From Pseudomonas frederiksbergensis (GTDB lineage Bacteria; Pseudomonadota; Gammaproteobacteria; Pseudomonadales; Pseudomonadaceae): DNA of 64,000 nt. The notes under the pieces are model-generated. The model saw only the letters and a program-made list of their open reading frames with translations, had not been told where the DNA came from and made no database searches. Numbering within the stretch: position 1 is the stretch's first letter; each line of letters opens with the position of its first letter. The stretch lies in contig NZ_MOBM01000043.1 in the NCBI RefSeq assembly GCF_003732275.1, positions 51,396-115,395 of the forward strand, given 5' to 3'. A program made the position numbers and the translations under genes. Positions 18,901 to 26,953 of this stretch are shown here, in pieces.

Positions 18901-19018
18901 AGCCATCGGCACCGGGGTGATCGGCGGGATGATCACCGCGACCCTGGCGGTGGTGTTCGTACCGGTGTTCTTTGTGGTGGTGATGAAGCTGGTGCGCAAA
19001 CGCCACAAGGACCTCTAA
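15920..19018 (+). CDS. HAE1-type RND multidrug efflux permease
   Basis: 1032 residues, the standard AcrB/MexB length. It begins MPQFFIDRPVFAWVIALFIL, has two large periplasmic loops and about 12 membrane segments. The proton-relay motif GILVDDAIVVVENVERIM near residue 403 retains both Asp residues, and the Lys in LSAKNAILIIEFAKSLYDEG near 935 is present. No outer-membrane factor gene follows, so it must borrow a channel such as an OprM/TolC-type protein from elsewhere, as MexJK- or MexMN-type pumps do. Substrates are unknown. Cotranscribed with the adaptor. Confidence 0.92.
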   Translation: MPQFFIDRPVFAWVIALFILLAGALAIVQLPVAQYPNVAPPKVEIYATYPGASAQTVDESVVSLIEEELNGADHLLYFESQSSLGSATITATFQPGTDPEMAQVDVQNRLKVVESRLPQAVTQQGLQVEKVSAGFLLLITLTSSDGKLDDVALSDYLARNVMNEIKRLDGVGKAQLYGAERAMRIWIDPQKLIGFNLTPADVNAAIVAQNAQVSAGSIGDLPTRTTQEITATILVKGQLSTPQEFADIVLKANPDGSTVRIGDVARVEIGSQEYQFSTRLNGKPSIAVSVQLSPGANALSTATLVRAKMDELARYFPAGVEYKIPYDTSPFVKVSITKVVYTLAEAMVLVFAVMFLFLQNIRYTLIPTLVVPVALMGTFATMLALGFSINVLTMFGMVLAIGILVDDAIVVVENVERIMATEGLSPKDATRKAMKQITGAIIGITLVLVAVFIPMAFMQGSVGVIYRQFSLSMATSILFSAFLALTLTPALCATLLKPIAKGEHHAKGGFFGWFNRRFEQLTERYQGWVAYALKRTGRYLLIYGVLLIGLGLCFSRLPSSFLPVEDQGYTITDIQLPPGASKNRTVQVVEQIEAHNATEPGVGDSTVILGFSFSGSGQNAALAFTTLKDWSDRGSDDSASSIADRANIALSQIKDAMAFAVLPPPVDGLGTSSGFEFRLQDRGGLGHATLMQARSQLLAAAEKSPILMNVRESALAEAPQVQLEVDRKQANALGISFADIGNVLSTAVGSAYINDFPNQGRMQRVVVQAEGDQRSQVDDLLKIHVRNDAEKMVPLSSFVRANWTQGPAQLTRYNGYPAISISGEPAPGYSTGEAMAEIERLVALGPAGLGQEWTGLSLQERLSGSQAPILLGLSLLIVFLCLAALYESWSIPTSVLLVVPLGVLGAVLAVTLRGMPNDVFFKVGLITIIGLSAKNAILIIEFAKSLYDEGHDLIDATLQAARLRLRPIVMTSLAFILGVVPLAIATGASSASQQAIGTGVIGGMITATLAVVFVPVFFVVVMKLVRKRHKDL

Positions 19019-19036
19019 CCAACAACACCAATCACC

Positions 19037-19126
19037 TGTGGGAGCGGGCTTGCTCGCGAAAGGGCCGTCACATTCAACATTGATGTTGACTGACACGCCG
19101 CCTTCGCGAGCAAGCTCGCTCCCACA
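19037..19126. repeat. REPIN
   Basis: Inverted arms ggagcgggcttgctcgcgaa and ttcgcgagcaagctcgctcc around a 44-base spacer, just after the RND permease gene. Confidence 0.92.
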
Positions 19127-19211
19127 TTAGAGCCCATTGGATTCAGCTTTGTGGTCACAATGGATAACGCTGGGCTATGGTGTTTGCAAAGCCCAGACGC
19201 ATCGAGCCTCC

Positions 19212-19853
19212 ATGCCCCTACTCGCCCGCACCCACCCTCGCCTGTCCGCCGCTGCCACACTCGGCGTCGCGGTGGACATTCTGGCTCCAGCCGACTCGAT
19301 CATCAGCAAAATTCTCATCGGCTGGAACGCCGGGGTCTGGACCTATCTGATGCTGATGCTCTGGCTGACCATGCGTGCCAAGGCCCCGGACGTCAAACGC
19401 ATTGCCGAAATCGAAGACGAAAATGCCGGGCTGGTGCTGTTGGTGGTCTGCATCGCGGCGATAGCCAGCCTCGCCACCATTACCTTCGAACTGGTCGGCA
19501 GCAAAGACCTGGACACCACCCACAAACTCCTGCGCTACGGCTTCACCGGCTTGACGGTGATCGGCTCTTGGCTGCTGACCGGGGTGATCTTCAGCGTGCA
19601 TTACGCTCGGCTGTTTTACACCTGGAACGGCAGGGAGCCGGCATTGCGCTTTACCGAAGACCTGACAACGCCCAACTATTGGGACTTTCTGTACTTCTCC
19701 TTCACCATCGGCGTGGCGGTGCAGACCTCGGATGTCGGTGTGGCCACCCGGGGCATGCGCAAGATCGTGCTGGCGCAATCGTTGATTGGCTTTTTGTTCA
19801 ATACGGCGATATTGGGGTTTTCGATCAATATCGCCGCAGGGTTGTTTGGGTGA
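19212..19853 (+). CDS. DUF1345 membrane protein
   Basis: 213 residues from the ATG at 19212. At least four hydrophobic membrane segments are visible (near residues 35-55, 75-95, 115-135 and 185-210). The conserved block TPNYWDFLYFSFTIGVAVQTSDV near residue 155 resembles a two-transmembrane channel pore helix and defines DUF1345. Function is not established. Its last 60 bases have a degraded copy at about 20390-20452, which suggests a local duplication. The gene converges on FN3-type sequence on the opposite strand. Confidence 0.82.
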   Translation: MPLLARTHPRLSAAATLGVAVDILAPADSIISKILIGWNAGVWTYLMLMLWLTMRAKAPDVKRIAEIEDENAGLVLLVVCIAAIASLATITFELVGSKDLDTTHKLLRYGFTGLTVIGSWLLTGVIFSVHYARLFYTWNGREPALRFTEDLTTPNYWDFLYFSFTIGVAVQTSDVGVATRGMRKIVLAQSLIGFLFNTAILGFSINIAAGLFG

Positions 19854-19885
19854 ACGCCCTCTCCATCAATCCGGGGTGGACCGTA

Positions 19886-20110
19886 TTACGTTGTAAACTC
19901 GTCGTTCAACGGTAGTGAACGTCCAATGGCGTCAAGTGCGGTGATGCTGACTTTGTAGTGTGTCAATGGATACAAGAGCGGTTTCAAGGACGTCTGGGTC
20001 GTGCCGTAAGGGAGATTGTTGCCCTGTGGCCCAGTAAAAACGATGTCTGGACTTGCCCCCACAAAACCGGACACCAACACCCCGTTAAATTGATGCTGCT
20101 GCCAAGCGCC
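19886..20110 (-). pseudogene. Remnant of an FN3-type C-terminus
   Basis: The minus strand reads PLTHYKVSITALDAIGRSLP followed by LNDEFTT and a stop. This parallels the last FN3 module of the large protein at 20476 (STEYTVSIRAHDASQFYGEP, then LTFKVTTKAR and a stop). About 75 residues remain and no start or further FN3 modules are present. It sits 32 bases from the DUF1345 stop, just as the intact FN3 gene sits 23 bases from the partial DUF1345 copy. Best read as the abandoned end of an earlier FN3 gene. Similarity is pattern-level only. Confidence 0.45.
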
Positions 20111-20162
20111 TGAACCCCTCGGTGCAGCGTTAAATTCCACAGCATCGTCTCACAGGTGCAGC

Positions 20163-20271
20163 ATGACCTCTCGCAACTGGATCGACCTGGCCCAGGACGC
20201 CGACCCCGGCATCGAGACGCTGCGCGCGCATTTCGAGGGGCACGCCTATGACCCACACTGGCATGACAGCT
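20163..20271 (+). pseudogene. 5' fragment of an AraC-family regulator
   Basis: From the ATG at 20163 the frame encodes MTSRNWIDLAQDADPGIETL and then RAHFEGHAYDPHWHDSYL. This is the typical start of an AraC-family regulator with a cupin-like AYDPHWHDSY motif. The similarity stops abruptly after SYL, where aruH-like sequence on the opposite strand begins. Only about 36 codons survive; there is no helix-turn-helix region. Confidence 0.6.
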
Positions 20272-20388
20272 ATCTTGGGCGTAATCAGCGCCGCAACAGC
20301 CGCCGGATCGACGCGAAAGCCATTCTCCGAGCGCACCGTCACTGGCACCACTTTCGCTCAGCAAGCGCCGAATACACCTTCATAGGTC
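20272..20388 (-). pseudogene. Internal fragment of an aruH-like aminotransferase gene
   Basis: The minus strand encodes VTYEGVFGAC, an in-frame TGA, then AKVVPVTVRSENGFRVDPAA and VAALITPK. This aligns with VTYEGVFGACGASVVPVAVC and ENGFRVEPADVAALITPK of the intact aruH at 39196-40383. It is 39 codons long, truncated at both ends, and carries a stop. It is not identical to the intact gene, so it derives from a paralogue or another strain's copy. Confidence 0.7.
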
Positions 20389-20389
20389 A

Positions 20390-20452
20390 CCGGGTTTCTG
20401 TTCAATGCCGCGATACTTGGTTTCTCTATTGCGGCGAGGCTCTTTGGTTGAG
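20390..20452 (+). pseudogene. Partial copy of the DUF1345 gene 3' end
   Basis: The bases tgttcaatgccgcgatactt resemble tgttcaatacggcgatattg inside the DUF1345 gene at about 19796. The frame ends in SIAARLFG and a stop, compared with SINIAAGLFG and a stop in the intact gene. The copy lacks the first nine tenths of the gene. Confidence 0.6.
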
Positions 20453-20475
20453 CCCCCCTAAAGGTCTACAGTCAC

Positions 20476-23400
20476 TCATCTCGCTTTTGTGGTTACCTTG
20501 AACGTTAATGGCTCCCCGTAGAACTGCGAGGCATCATGAGCGCGAATGCTAACGGTATATTCGGTTGATGGCTTGAGCAGGGTCAACGCTACTGACTGCA
20601 AAGGCGCTTCGACTTTCCGATAAGAGCCGTTGTGATCGTCTGCTTCTGTCCTGTACCCCAGCAACCCGATTGCATCATCCGGCCGGTCCCACTGAAGGTG
20701 TATCGTGTTGTGGCTGACTGACGTCCGAACATTTTTTGGCGCACTTAGAGGCGCAGTTTTTACCGCAATGGCCATGCTTGGCTCAGAGCAATTACCCGCC
20801 GCGTCAAGAGCCTGTACGGCAAAGCTGTAGCAGGTTCCCGCTGTAAGCCCGATAGCGAGATAGGCCGGCGTTGAGTCCTTGGTTGTATCGATAACGCCTC
20901 CCTCTTTCAGGATTTCATAGTGGGTGACTCCTACGTTGTCGCTTGACCTGTTCCAGACAAGGGCAACGGCTCTGCTGGAAACATTGACATCAACAAGTCC
21001 GGTCGGTTGGGTTGGCTTCGTGACATCCAGAGTGATAAACGTAGCCGAGCTGGGGATGGATACATTTTCAGCGGCATCTACAGCGTTCACTACGACTGTG
21101 TATGGGGTCGCCTCTTTCAGATCAGTAAAACGGTGGCTGTTCTGGGCGACAGAGAAAGGTACAGCGCCATTGAGGGAGACTTTATAGCCCGTCACTGCCA
21201 CATTGTCAGTGGATGCGGTCCAGGTCACCGTCGCCGAGTTGACGGTCAGGTTGCTGATTACTGGTGTGCCCGGTTTGCCAGGCGCTGTCACATCCAGTGT
21301 GCTGAATATTCCCGTACTTGAATCGGAAATATTTCCCGCTGCATCCACAGCACTAACCACAACAGTGTATGGGGTAGCCTCTTTCAAGTCGGTGAAAAGG
21401 TAGCTGTTCTGGGCAACCAGGACCGGGGCTGCGCCATTGAGGGAGACCCGATAGGTCTTCACCCCTACATTGTCAGTTGATGGTGTCCAGGTCAGTACGG
21501 CCGACGTCTCCGTTAAGTTGCTTGAGACTGGAATGCCGGGCATCGTCGGTTTAGTCAAATCAGGAATATACGTGAGTGAAGCCGGGATAGATTTATTTCC
21601 GGCAGCATCTTTGGCCCGTACCTCGAATGTATTGAGGATGCCATCTATCAAACCGGTGACAGGGTGGCTGGTTCCGCTCACCGGGCGCCAGGCCTCACCA
21701 TTGCGGCGGACTTCATAACCGGTCACGCCCACATTGTCTTCTGCGGCGAGCCAACTCAACGTTGCACTGCCAGGTGCCAAGGGTGTGAGCTTCAGTACTT
21801 TCGGCTTGGTCGGAGGCACCCAGTCGTAAGTGGTTACGACGATGGAAACAGGGTCCGAAAGCGTGTTCGGTATGACCCGTGTACGTATCCTGAAGGTATT
21901 GGAAACACCCGGGATCAAGTTCGTAGCAAGAAAGCTTCCCACAGTGCTCCGTGCCTCTCGCTCGCCATTGCGGCTAATCTCGTAATCGATAAATCCCCAA
22001 CTATCCTCGGGGCGATCCCAAACCAAAGCGGCTTGATTGTAAGTCCTTCCGGGGTTACGTAAATTCAGGGGAGCGATCATTGGTTTGGCTGTCGGCTTGA
22101 CAATACGTTTTGGCTCCGAAACTGCATCCCCATTAGTGGAGCGCAACTCGACAAAGTAGCGGGTGTTCTCAAGCAGGCCCGTAATCACATGGTTCAAGGT
22201 GGCGGTAGATATGGTGTTGATAACAATACCATTGGCTTCAAGACCATAACTGAGGTTGTATCCCGTTGCGCCTTCGCCTGCTGACCACGACACGAAAAGA
22301 TAATCCAACCTTGAGTGAGCCGAAAAAACCACTGGCGGATTCAACCGTTGGGTACGTGCGCTGGTGCTTGCCGGAGCTGAACTGCCGCTGGCATTTGTAG
22401 CTTGCACCCTCAGCGAATAACGGGTGTCTGGCATCAGCCCCTTGAACGTATGAATGTCATAACTGGTGCTGTCTCTGCCAATGACGTCCTCACTGTCCGC
22501 GAGGCCATAACTGACTTCGTACTTCGTTGCATTAGGATCTCCACTCCATCGGAAAGTAATCTGCCCCGCCAAGGCCGCAGCTACAAGGTTATAGGGGGGA
22601 CGTGGCAAGGGGGGGCCGTCTAACGTGGTTGGCGTGATCCGCGTCGGCAACGATTCGCCGTTGGTATTGGCTGCACTCACTTCGACAAAGTACAGCGTAT
22701 TTTTACTCAGGCCGGTCAGCTGATAGTTCGTGGATCTCGTCACTATAGTCTGAGGGGGGCCACCGGGCTCGACACCATAACGGATGACATATTGGGTAGC
22801 CCCAGCGGATGCGGTCCAGTTCAGATCCATCGTGATGATCGCTGGCGTTGCACGCAGATCATTTGGCGGCGCAGGTACCTGCAGCGTCTGTTTAACGATG
22901 CGTGTCGGTGCCGAATCGCCATTGCTATTAGACGAGCGAACGTCGAAGTAATAGTTGGTATTGGAAATCAGCCCACTGATCGTACAGGCTGGACTGAGCG
23001 AAGTGGTATTGGTTACCGAGCCGCTGGGTGCAATGCCATAACCGATCTTGTAGCTGGAGGCATTAGGCGGGCCGGTCCAGGTCAGCGCCACCGTGTTGTT
23101 GGTTGGCACAGCCTTGAGATTCGTCGGGCTGACGGGTACAGACGTGGCAGGTTTGGTCGTTTCAACAATCCGCTTCGGCGCTGACAACTCCTCCGCTTTG
23201 GTACCGTATACATGGATGTAATAACGGGTCCCGGGCATCAGGGCGGTGATATCAAAAATTTTCATGGGTAAAAGGAGATTTATCTGGTCGATGAACGAGT
23301 CGGGCGACGGATCGAGTCCCCATTTCACCCGAGATCCGGTCTCCGACCCACCAGCAGCGTATGCCCATGAAATTTTGATGGATGATTCTGAAGTACCAAT

Positions 23401-23511
23401 TACTACCGCAATTGGTATACCGGGTCGCGCTAATCCAGCCTGGGGCGGAGATAGCGCTTGGGCTGTCGCATGACTGATAGCTTGCGATGGTGCCTCTTCG
23501 TCAGAGTTCAT
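20476..23511 (-). CDS. Large protein of about 11 tandem fibronectin type III modules
   Basis: 1011 residues. After a short N-terminal stretch, about 11 modules of roughly 88 residues follow, each with a Trp in strand B (for example ITFRWSGD, ATLSWLAAEDNVG, AVLTWTPSTDNVG) and a Tyr-containing strand F (TPYTVVVSAVDAAGN). Modules 8 and 9 are nearly duplicate (VAQNSYLFTDLKEATPYTVV against VAQNSHRFTDLKEATPYTVV), showing recent internal expansion. No signal peptide, enzyme domain or LPXTG motif is seen. FN3 arrays usually serve as spacers or binding modules on secreted proteins; the role here is unknown. A better ribosome-binding site lies upstream of a different-frame ATG at 23545. Confidence 0.8.
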   Translation of the reverse strand: MNSDEEAPSQAISHATAQALSPPQAGLARPGIPIAVVIGTSESSIKISWAYAAGGSETGSRVKWGLDPSPDSFIDQINLLLPMKIFDITALMPGTRYYIHVYGTKAEELSAPKRIVETTKPATSVPVSPTNLKAVPTNNTVALTWTGPPNASSYKIGYGIAPSGSVTNTTSLSPACTISGLISNTNYYFDVRSSNSNGDSAPTRIVKQTLQVPAPPNDLRATPAIITMDLNWTASAGATQYVIRYGVEPGGPPQTIVTRSTNYQLTGLSKNTLYFVEVSAANTNGESLPTRITPTTLDGPPLPRPPYNLVAAALAGQITFRWSGDPNATKYEVSYGLADSEDVIGRDSTSYDIHTFKGLMPDTRYSLRVQATNASGSSAPASTSARTQRLNPPVVFSAHSRLDYLFVSWSAGEGATGYNLSYGLEANGIVINTISTATLNHVITGLLENTRYFVELRSTNGDAVSEPKRIVKPTAKPMIAPLNLRNPGRTYNQAALVWDRPEDSWGFIDYEISRNGEREARSTVGSFLATNLIPGVSNTFRIRTRVIPNTLSDPVSIVVTTYDWVPPTKPKVLKLTPLAPGSATLSWLAAEDNVGVTGYEVRRNGEAWRPVSGTSHPVTGLIDGILNTFEVRAKDAAGNKSIPASLTYIPDLTKPTMPGIPVSSNLTETSAVLTWTPSTDNVGVKTYRVSLNGAAPVLVAQNSYLFTDLKEATPYTVVVSAVDAAGNISDSSTGIFSTLDVTAPGKPGTPVISNLTVNSATVTWTASTDNVAVTGYKVSLNGAVPFSVAQNSHRFTDLKEATPYTVVVNAVDAAENVSIPSSATFITLDVTKPTQPTGLVDVNVSSRAVALVWNRSSDNVGVTHYEILKEGGVIDTTKDSTPAYLAIGLTAGTCYSFAVQALDAAGNCSEPSMAIAVKTAPLSAPKNVRTSVSHNTIHLQWDRPDDAIGLLGYRTEADDHNGSYRKVEAPLQSVALTLLKPSTEYTVSIRAHDASQFYGEPLTFKVTTKAR

Positions 23512-23559
23512 CTCGATCTGTCCCGTCAGTGGAATCAGACTCCATTAAATATCCCTCCC
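23506..23559 (-). promoter_or_regulatory. Strong RBS and short overlapping upstream frame before the FN3 gene
   Basis: On the minus strand GGGAGG (23554-23559) lies 8 bases before an ATG at 23545. That ATG opens a 14-codon frame, MESDSTDGTDRDEL, whose stop overlaps the FN3 start codon at 23511. The FN3 start itself has no good ribosome-binding site. Either a coupled leader peptide or a single-base shift in the true FN3 N-terminus would explain this. Confidence 0.45.
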
Positions 23560-23997
23560 GGCAGCAACACCACTGACAGAACTGCTAGTTGCACCCGGCT
23601 ATTTTTCATGATGGTGCTCTACCTTTGGGCATGTCCTGCTCACCGGTCTAGGACTTCAGGTTTTATTCAGCATCACGATGCTCCGTTCATCGGCTGGGAC
23701 GAGGAATCGAGGTGGGATATCTGATACCCGGGGCCGGCAAAAATCTGGAAAATCCTTTTCGTTTCCAGCGCTTACACTCACCAGAAAAATACAAAAAATC
23801 TAGTTTAATCATGGCTTTACTGTTCAGGATGTTTCATGAGGCAGTAGAAAGAAAATTCCTACCCAGAAGAGCGCAATAGCCGACAGCTATTTCGACAATC
23901 TCCTCATTAAAATCGCCTACCTGTAATTTCTGACAGGTTCCAAGGGCGTGATTTCGCGTTATAACTCAGCCATGCCGACAAGCCCTGATAGAGGTAC
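23560..23997. other. Gene-free, AT-rich intergenic stretch
   Basis: Between the divergent FN3 and LuxR-type genes. AT-richer than the flanks, with no convincing coding frame, REP sequence or terminator. It presumably holds both promoters, but I see no confident -35/-10 pair. Confidence 0.5.
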
Positions 23998-24090
23998 TTG
24001 AAGGCAGTCGCGCGAACCATGCCCTTTATGAAGAAGGAAGATTCTGCCGCGCCCACGCCATCATTGATGATAAATGGGAGAGTGCCCGTT

Positions 24091-24375
24091 ATGTACCGTA
24101 CCAACCCAACTCCAGTCCGGTCATCGCCAGCCCAGGTCAGTTTTCAGTCAGAGGAGCCCGAACAACGCAAAGCGATAACACTCACTTCCAGGGAAAGAGA
24201 AGTTCTGCAATGGAGCGCAGTCGGCAAGTCGTCTTGGGAAATCGGTCAGATCGTCAACTGTACCGAAGCCGGGGTGAATTACCACTTTTGCAACATCCGC
24301 CGAAAGTTCGGCGTGAGTTCACGCTGGAGCGCCGTGGTCAAAGCGCTGGGACAAGGCTTGATACATATGCCTTGA
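24091..24375 (+). CDS. LuxR-type HTH protein, possibly 5' damaged
   Basis: The last 70 residues form a LuxR/GerE helix-turn-helix (LTSREREVLQWSAVGKSSWE, then IGQIVNCTEAGVNYHF and NIRRKFGVSSRWSAVVKALG). This is typical of LuxR solos. From the ATG at 24091, preceded by gggaga, the protein is 94 residues; an in-frame start at 23998 would give 125. The upstream part of that frame looks unnatural, whereas another frame (23952-24095) encodes LYEEGRFCRAHAIIDDKWES and ARYVPY. A frameshift may therefore have removed the original N-terminus. It precedes the RcsB-like gene by 52 bases. Confidence 0.65.
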   Translation: MYRTNPTPVRSSPAQVSFQSEEPEQRKAITLTSREREVLQWSAVGKSSWEIGQIVNCTEAGVNYHFCNIRRKFGVSSRWSAVVKALGQGLIHMP

Positions 24376-24427
24376 ACCGGGGCTGGCCGGGGCGTACGGC
24401 GCCCATTGTTCTTCACAGAGACACCGC

Positions 24428-25168
24428 ATGAACCCGGCCCAGACGCTTACCGACTTGCCCCTTGTTCTGCCCCTCGACAATGCCTGCGACGATGCCCCGA
24501 TATCGCGTCGGCATTGCGATCCGAAAGCACTCCGGATCATCCTCGCCGATGACCACCCCGTGGTGCTGATGGGGGCCGAAATGGCCCTCTGCGGCAACGC
24601 GTTCTCGATTGTCGCCCAGGCGCACAACGCCGATGAACTGATCGCCCATCTGGAACGCACACCGTGCGACATACTGATCAGTGACTATTCGATGCCCTAC
24701 GGGCGCTTTCCCGATGGCCTGGCGTTGATGGGTTATTTGAACCGGCACTTTCGCCACCTACCACTGATCGTGATGACCATGTTGCGCAACGCTTCCCTTC
24801 TGCAAGCACTGCTCAATCATGGCGTCTGCGGCCTGTTCGACAAACGCAGCCCTTTGATCGAATTGAAACGGGCCGTGCAGACCGTGCTCAAGGGCCGTCG
24901 CTACCTCAGCCCTTCTTTTGCCGAGACTCTCAATGCCCAGACCTTGTCGTCCTCAAGCACTGAGACGCCATCGGTGAGTCTTTCTCAACGAGAAATGGAA
25001 GTGGTGCGGCTGTTCGTCCAGGGCCTGTCCGGCCGACAAATTGCCGCGCAACTGAACCGCAGCGAAAAAACCATCAGCCGACAAAAACGCACCGCCATGG
25101 ACAAGTTGGGGCTTGGCCATGACAGTGGGTTGGTGGAGTTTGCGCGGGTGAGCGGGTTGTGGGGGTGA
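24428..25168 (+). CDS. RcsB-like NarL-family response regulator
   Basis: 246 residues. The receiver domain contains the acidic pair in IILADDHPVVLMGAE near residue 37, the phospho-acceptor Asp in DILISDYSMPYGRFPDGL near 82, and Lys in GLFDKRSPL near 138. The insertion after the Asp and the following LMGYLNRHF resemble RcsB. The C-terminal LuxR-type HTH reads SLSQREMEVVRLFVQGLSGR. In P. aeruginosa, RcsB controls Cup fimbriae, so the fimbrial operon 2.6 kb downstream is a reasonable candidate target. No cognate hybrid kinase gene is adjacent. Confidence 0.82.
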   Translation: MNPAQTLTDLPLVLPLDNACDDAPISRRHCDPKALRIILADDHPVVLMGAEMALCGNAFSIVAQAHNADELIAHLERTPCDILISDYSMPYGRFPDGLALMGYLNRHFRHLPLIVMTMLRNASLLQALLNHGVCGLFDKRSPLIELKRAVQTVLKGRRYLSPSFAETLNAQTLSSSSTETPSVSLSQREMEVVRLFVQGLSGRQIAAQLNRSEKTISRQKRTAMDKLGLGHDSGLVEFARVSGLWG

Positions 25169-25219
25169 GTCCACTACTACACATCGAACTACCCGAATGT
25201 GTATCTCGATGATCAGGGT

Positions 25220-26953
25220 TTAAAACCTGCCGTCGTTTTTCCTGATGTCCTCAATTCGTTTCCTGCTTAAAAAAGCCGCATCCCGCTTCTCCTGCTCAGT
25301 TTGTGTTTTTGGTTGTTTTGGTTGTTTTGGTCTGGATGAGTGTTGGTCGGGAGCTGAAACTTTTTTGTGCGCAGGTGATGTTCTAGTGACTGGCATTTCA
25401 AGAGCTGGATTTTCAGCTTTCGCCTGCTTGAACGTCATCCTAGATGCTTCCTCTGGTGAGTTGGACGCGACGTAGAACCCCCTCTCTCTGGCCAAGGTTT
25501 GTGGAACAGAGGAGTCATAGTCCGGTGTTGGTGTTCTAGAACGGGCACCTGTCGCAGACTGACGCGCGAACGGTCTTGAAGGTCGGGCAGACACAGAAAC
25601 GCTTGCCAGCTCATCGGTGACGTTCGCTAATTGTCGAGAACTGCGGCCTGCTGTTTTTGCGGCATTTGAACCAGCGCTACCTGCCACTCGGGTTACATCG
25701 TCACCAGTCATCATAAAGAACACGACAAGCTTGGAAAGGATTGAAATATGCCCTGTCGGGTCAGTAAAACTGACCGGATTCCCCAGACAATACATATACG
25801 CATTCAATCCCCCGTCCCCAAACGGACTCAAACTGTCCGGACTATGAAACCGCATCAACCCCGGATTGAACGCCCGATACCCACCGCCCAACAAGTAGCA
25901 CCCCGTTTGTGCTTCCCGAAATTCGCCGTTGTAACCCAAATGACTCCTCATCGCCGCGTCATCCCCACGATGCCCGTACGCCGAATAAGCGATTTCATTG
26001 CGCCCATCCAGGCTCACCTCACACAGCACGCTGTTCTTGTCATCACTGGCCAGCAACAGGGACTTTGGGCCAGCACCTTCCTGGTGCTCGGCGAGCACGA
26101 TACCTTCAGCTCGCACAAAGGTACTGGTGTCAGCGCCCCGAACACTATTCGCCAGCTCACCGTTCTGGTAGAAGCGCTGCTCGGCACTGCCATCCGACTG
26201 GCTGCCGCTGAGGGTATCCAGCGAGTCATAGTGATAGTCATTAGCCGTTTCACCGGACAAGGCACTGACGCTGATCAAGCGACTCAAACTGTCATAGTCC
26301 AGGGAACGACCCGCTTCGTCATTCAACAAATTGCCGTTGGCGTCATACTCGAAATCAATCCTGGGCGGATAGGACGGATCATCAGGGCGCTCAGGTCGCA
26401 ATGTGTTTACCAGCGCGCTCAGCTGACAAGGGTCGTCATTGTTGTATTCGAAATCGATCGTGTGGTGCCCTTCATCGAATGTCGTCTCCAGAAAAGTCAG
26501 ATTGTCCTTTTCATCGAAACCGAACATCTGGCCAATGATGGTTTTGCCATAAGGATCCACCGGGCATTGACTACCTTCGCAACTGTAATCCACCAATCGC
26601 CCGCGGTCGTCATAGGCATAAGTTTCGTCGCGCAAGACATCGCTGCCTTGTTTCAAGGTTCGGTTTATCAGCCGATCGGCCTCATCGTAAACCTGGGCCA
26701 ATGTCTGGGTGGCTTCCTCCTGGCCAAACTTGAAGGTACGCAACGCTTCGCGACCGAAGTCGTCGTAGGCAATACCAGTCTCCAGCGCCTGAGCACCATC
26801 GACCGTCTTGATCGTTTTGATTCGCGCCAGGTCATCGTAGGTGAACGTCGAACAGGTGTCGCCCAGTCGGGTTTCAGTCAACTGTGCGCGAGCGTTATAG
26901 GTGTATGTCTGGCGTTGCCCAAGGACATCGATCTGCCGGGGCCAGTGCCGCAA
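25220..26953 (-). pseudogene. RHS/YD-repeat protein fragment with variable C-terminus, 5' truncated
   Basis: 577 residues. RHS/YD repeats fill the first 350 (TYNARAQLTETRLGD, YDSLSRLISVSA, FEYDANGNLLNDEAGRSLDY). The RHS core follows, GGGYRAFNPGLMRFHSPDS and then YCLGNPVSFTDPTGHISILS. The last 190 residues are a strain-variable tail ending in RKRIEDIRKNDGRF, of no known toxin family I recognise. Full RHS proteins of this type have well over 1000 residues, so the N-terminal part is missing. Near 26940 the sequence switches to the tail of another RHS gene on the opposite strand. No immunity gene is visible downstream. Confidence 0.75.

Noticed and set aside
23907..24104. Small minus-strand frame upstream of the FN3 gene
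   Set aside because: No domain, no ribosome-binding site, and it overlaps the 5' part of the LuxR-type gene.
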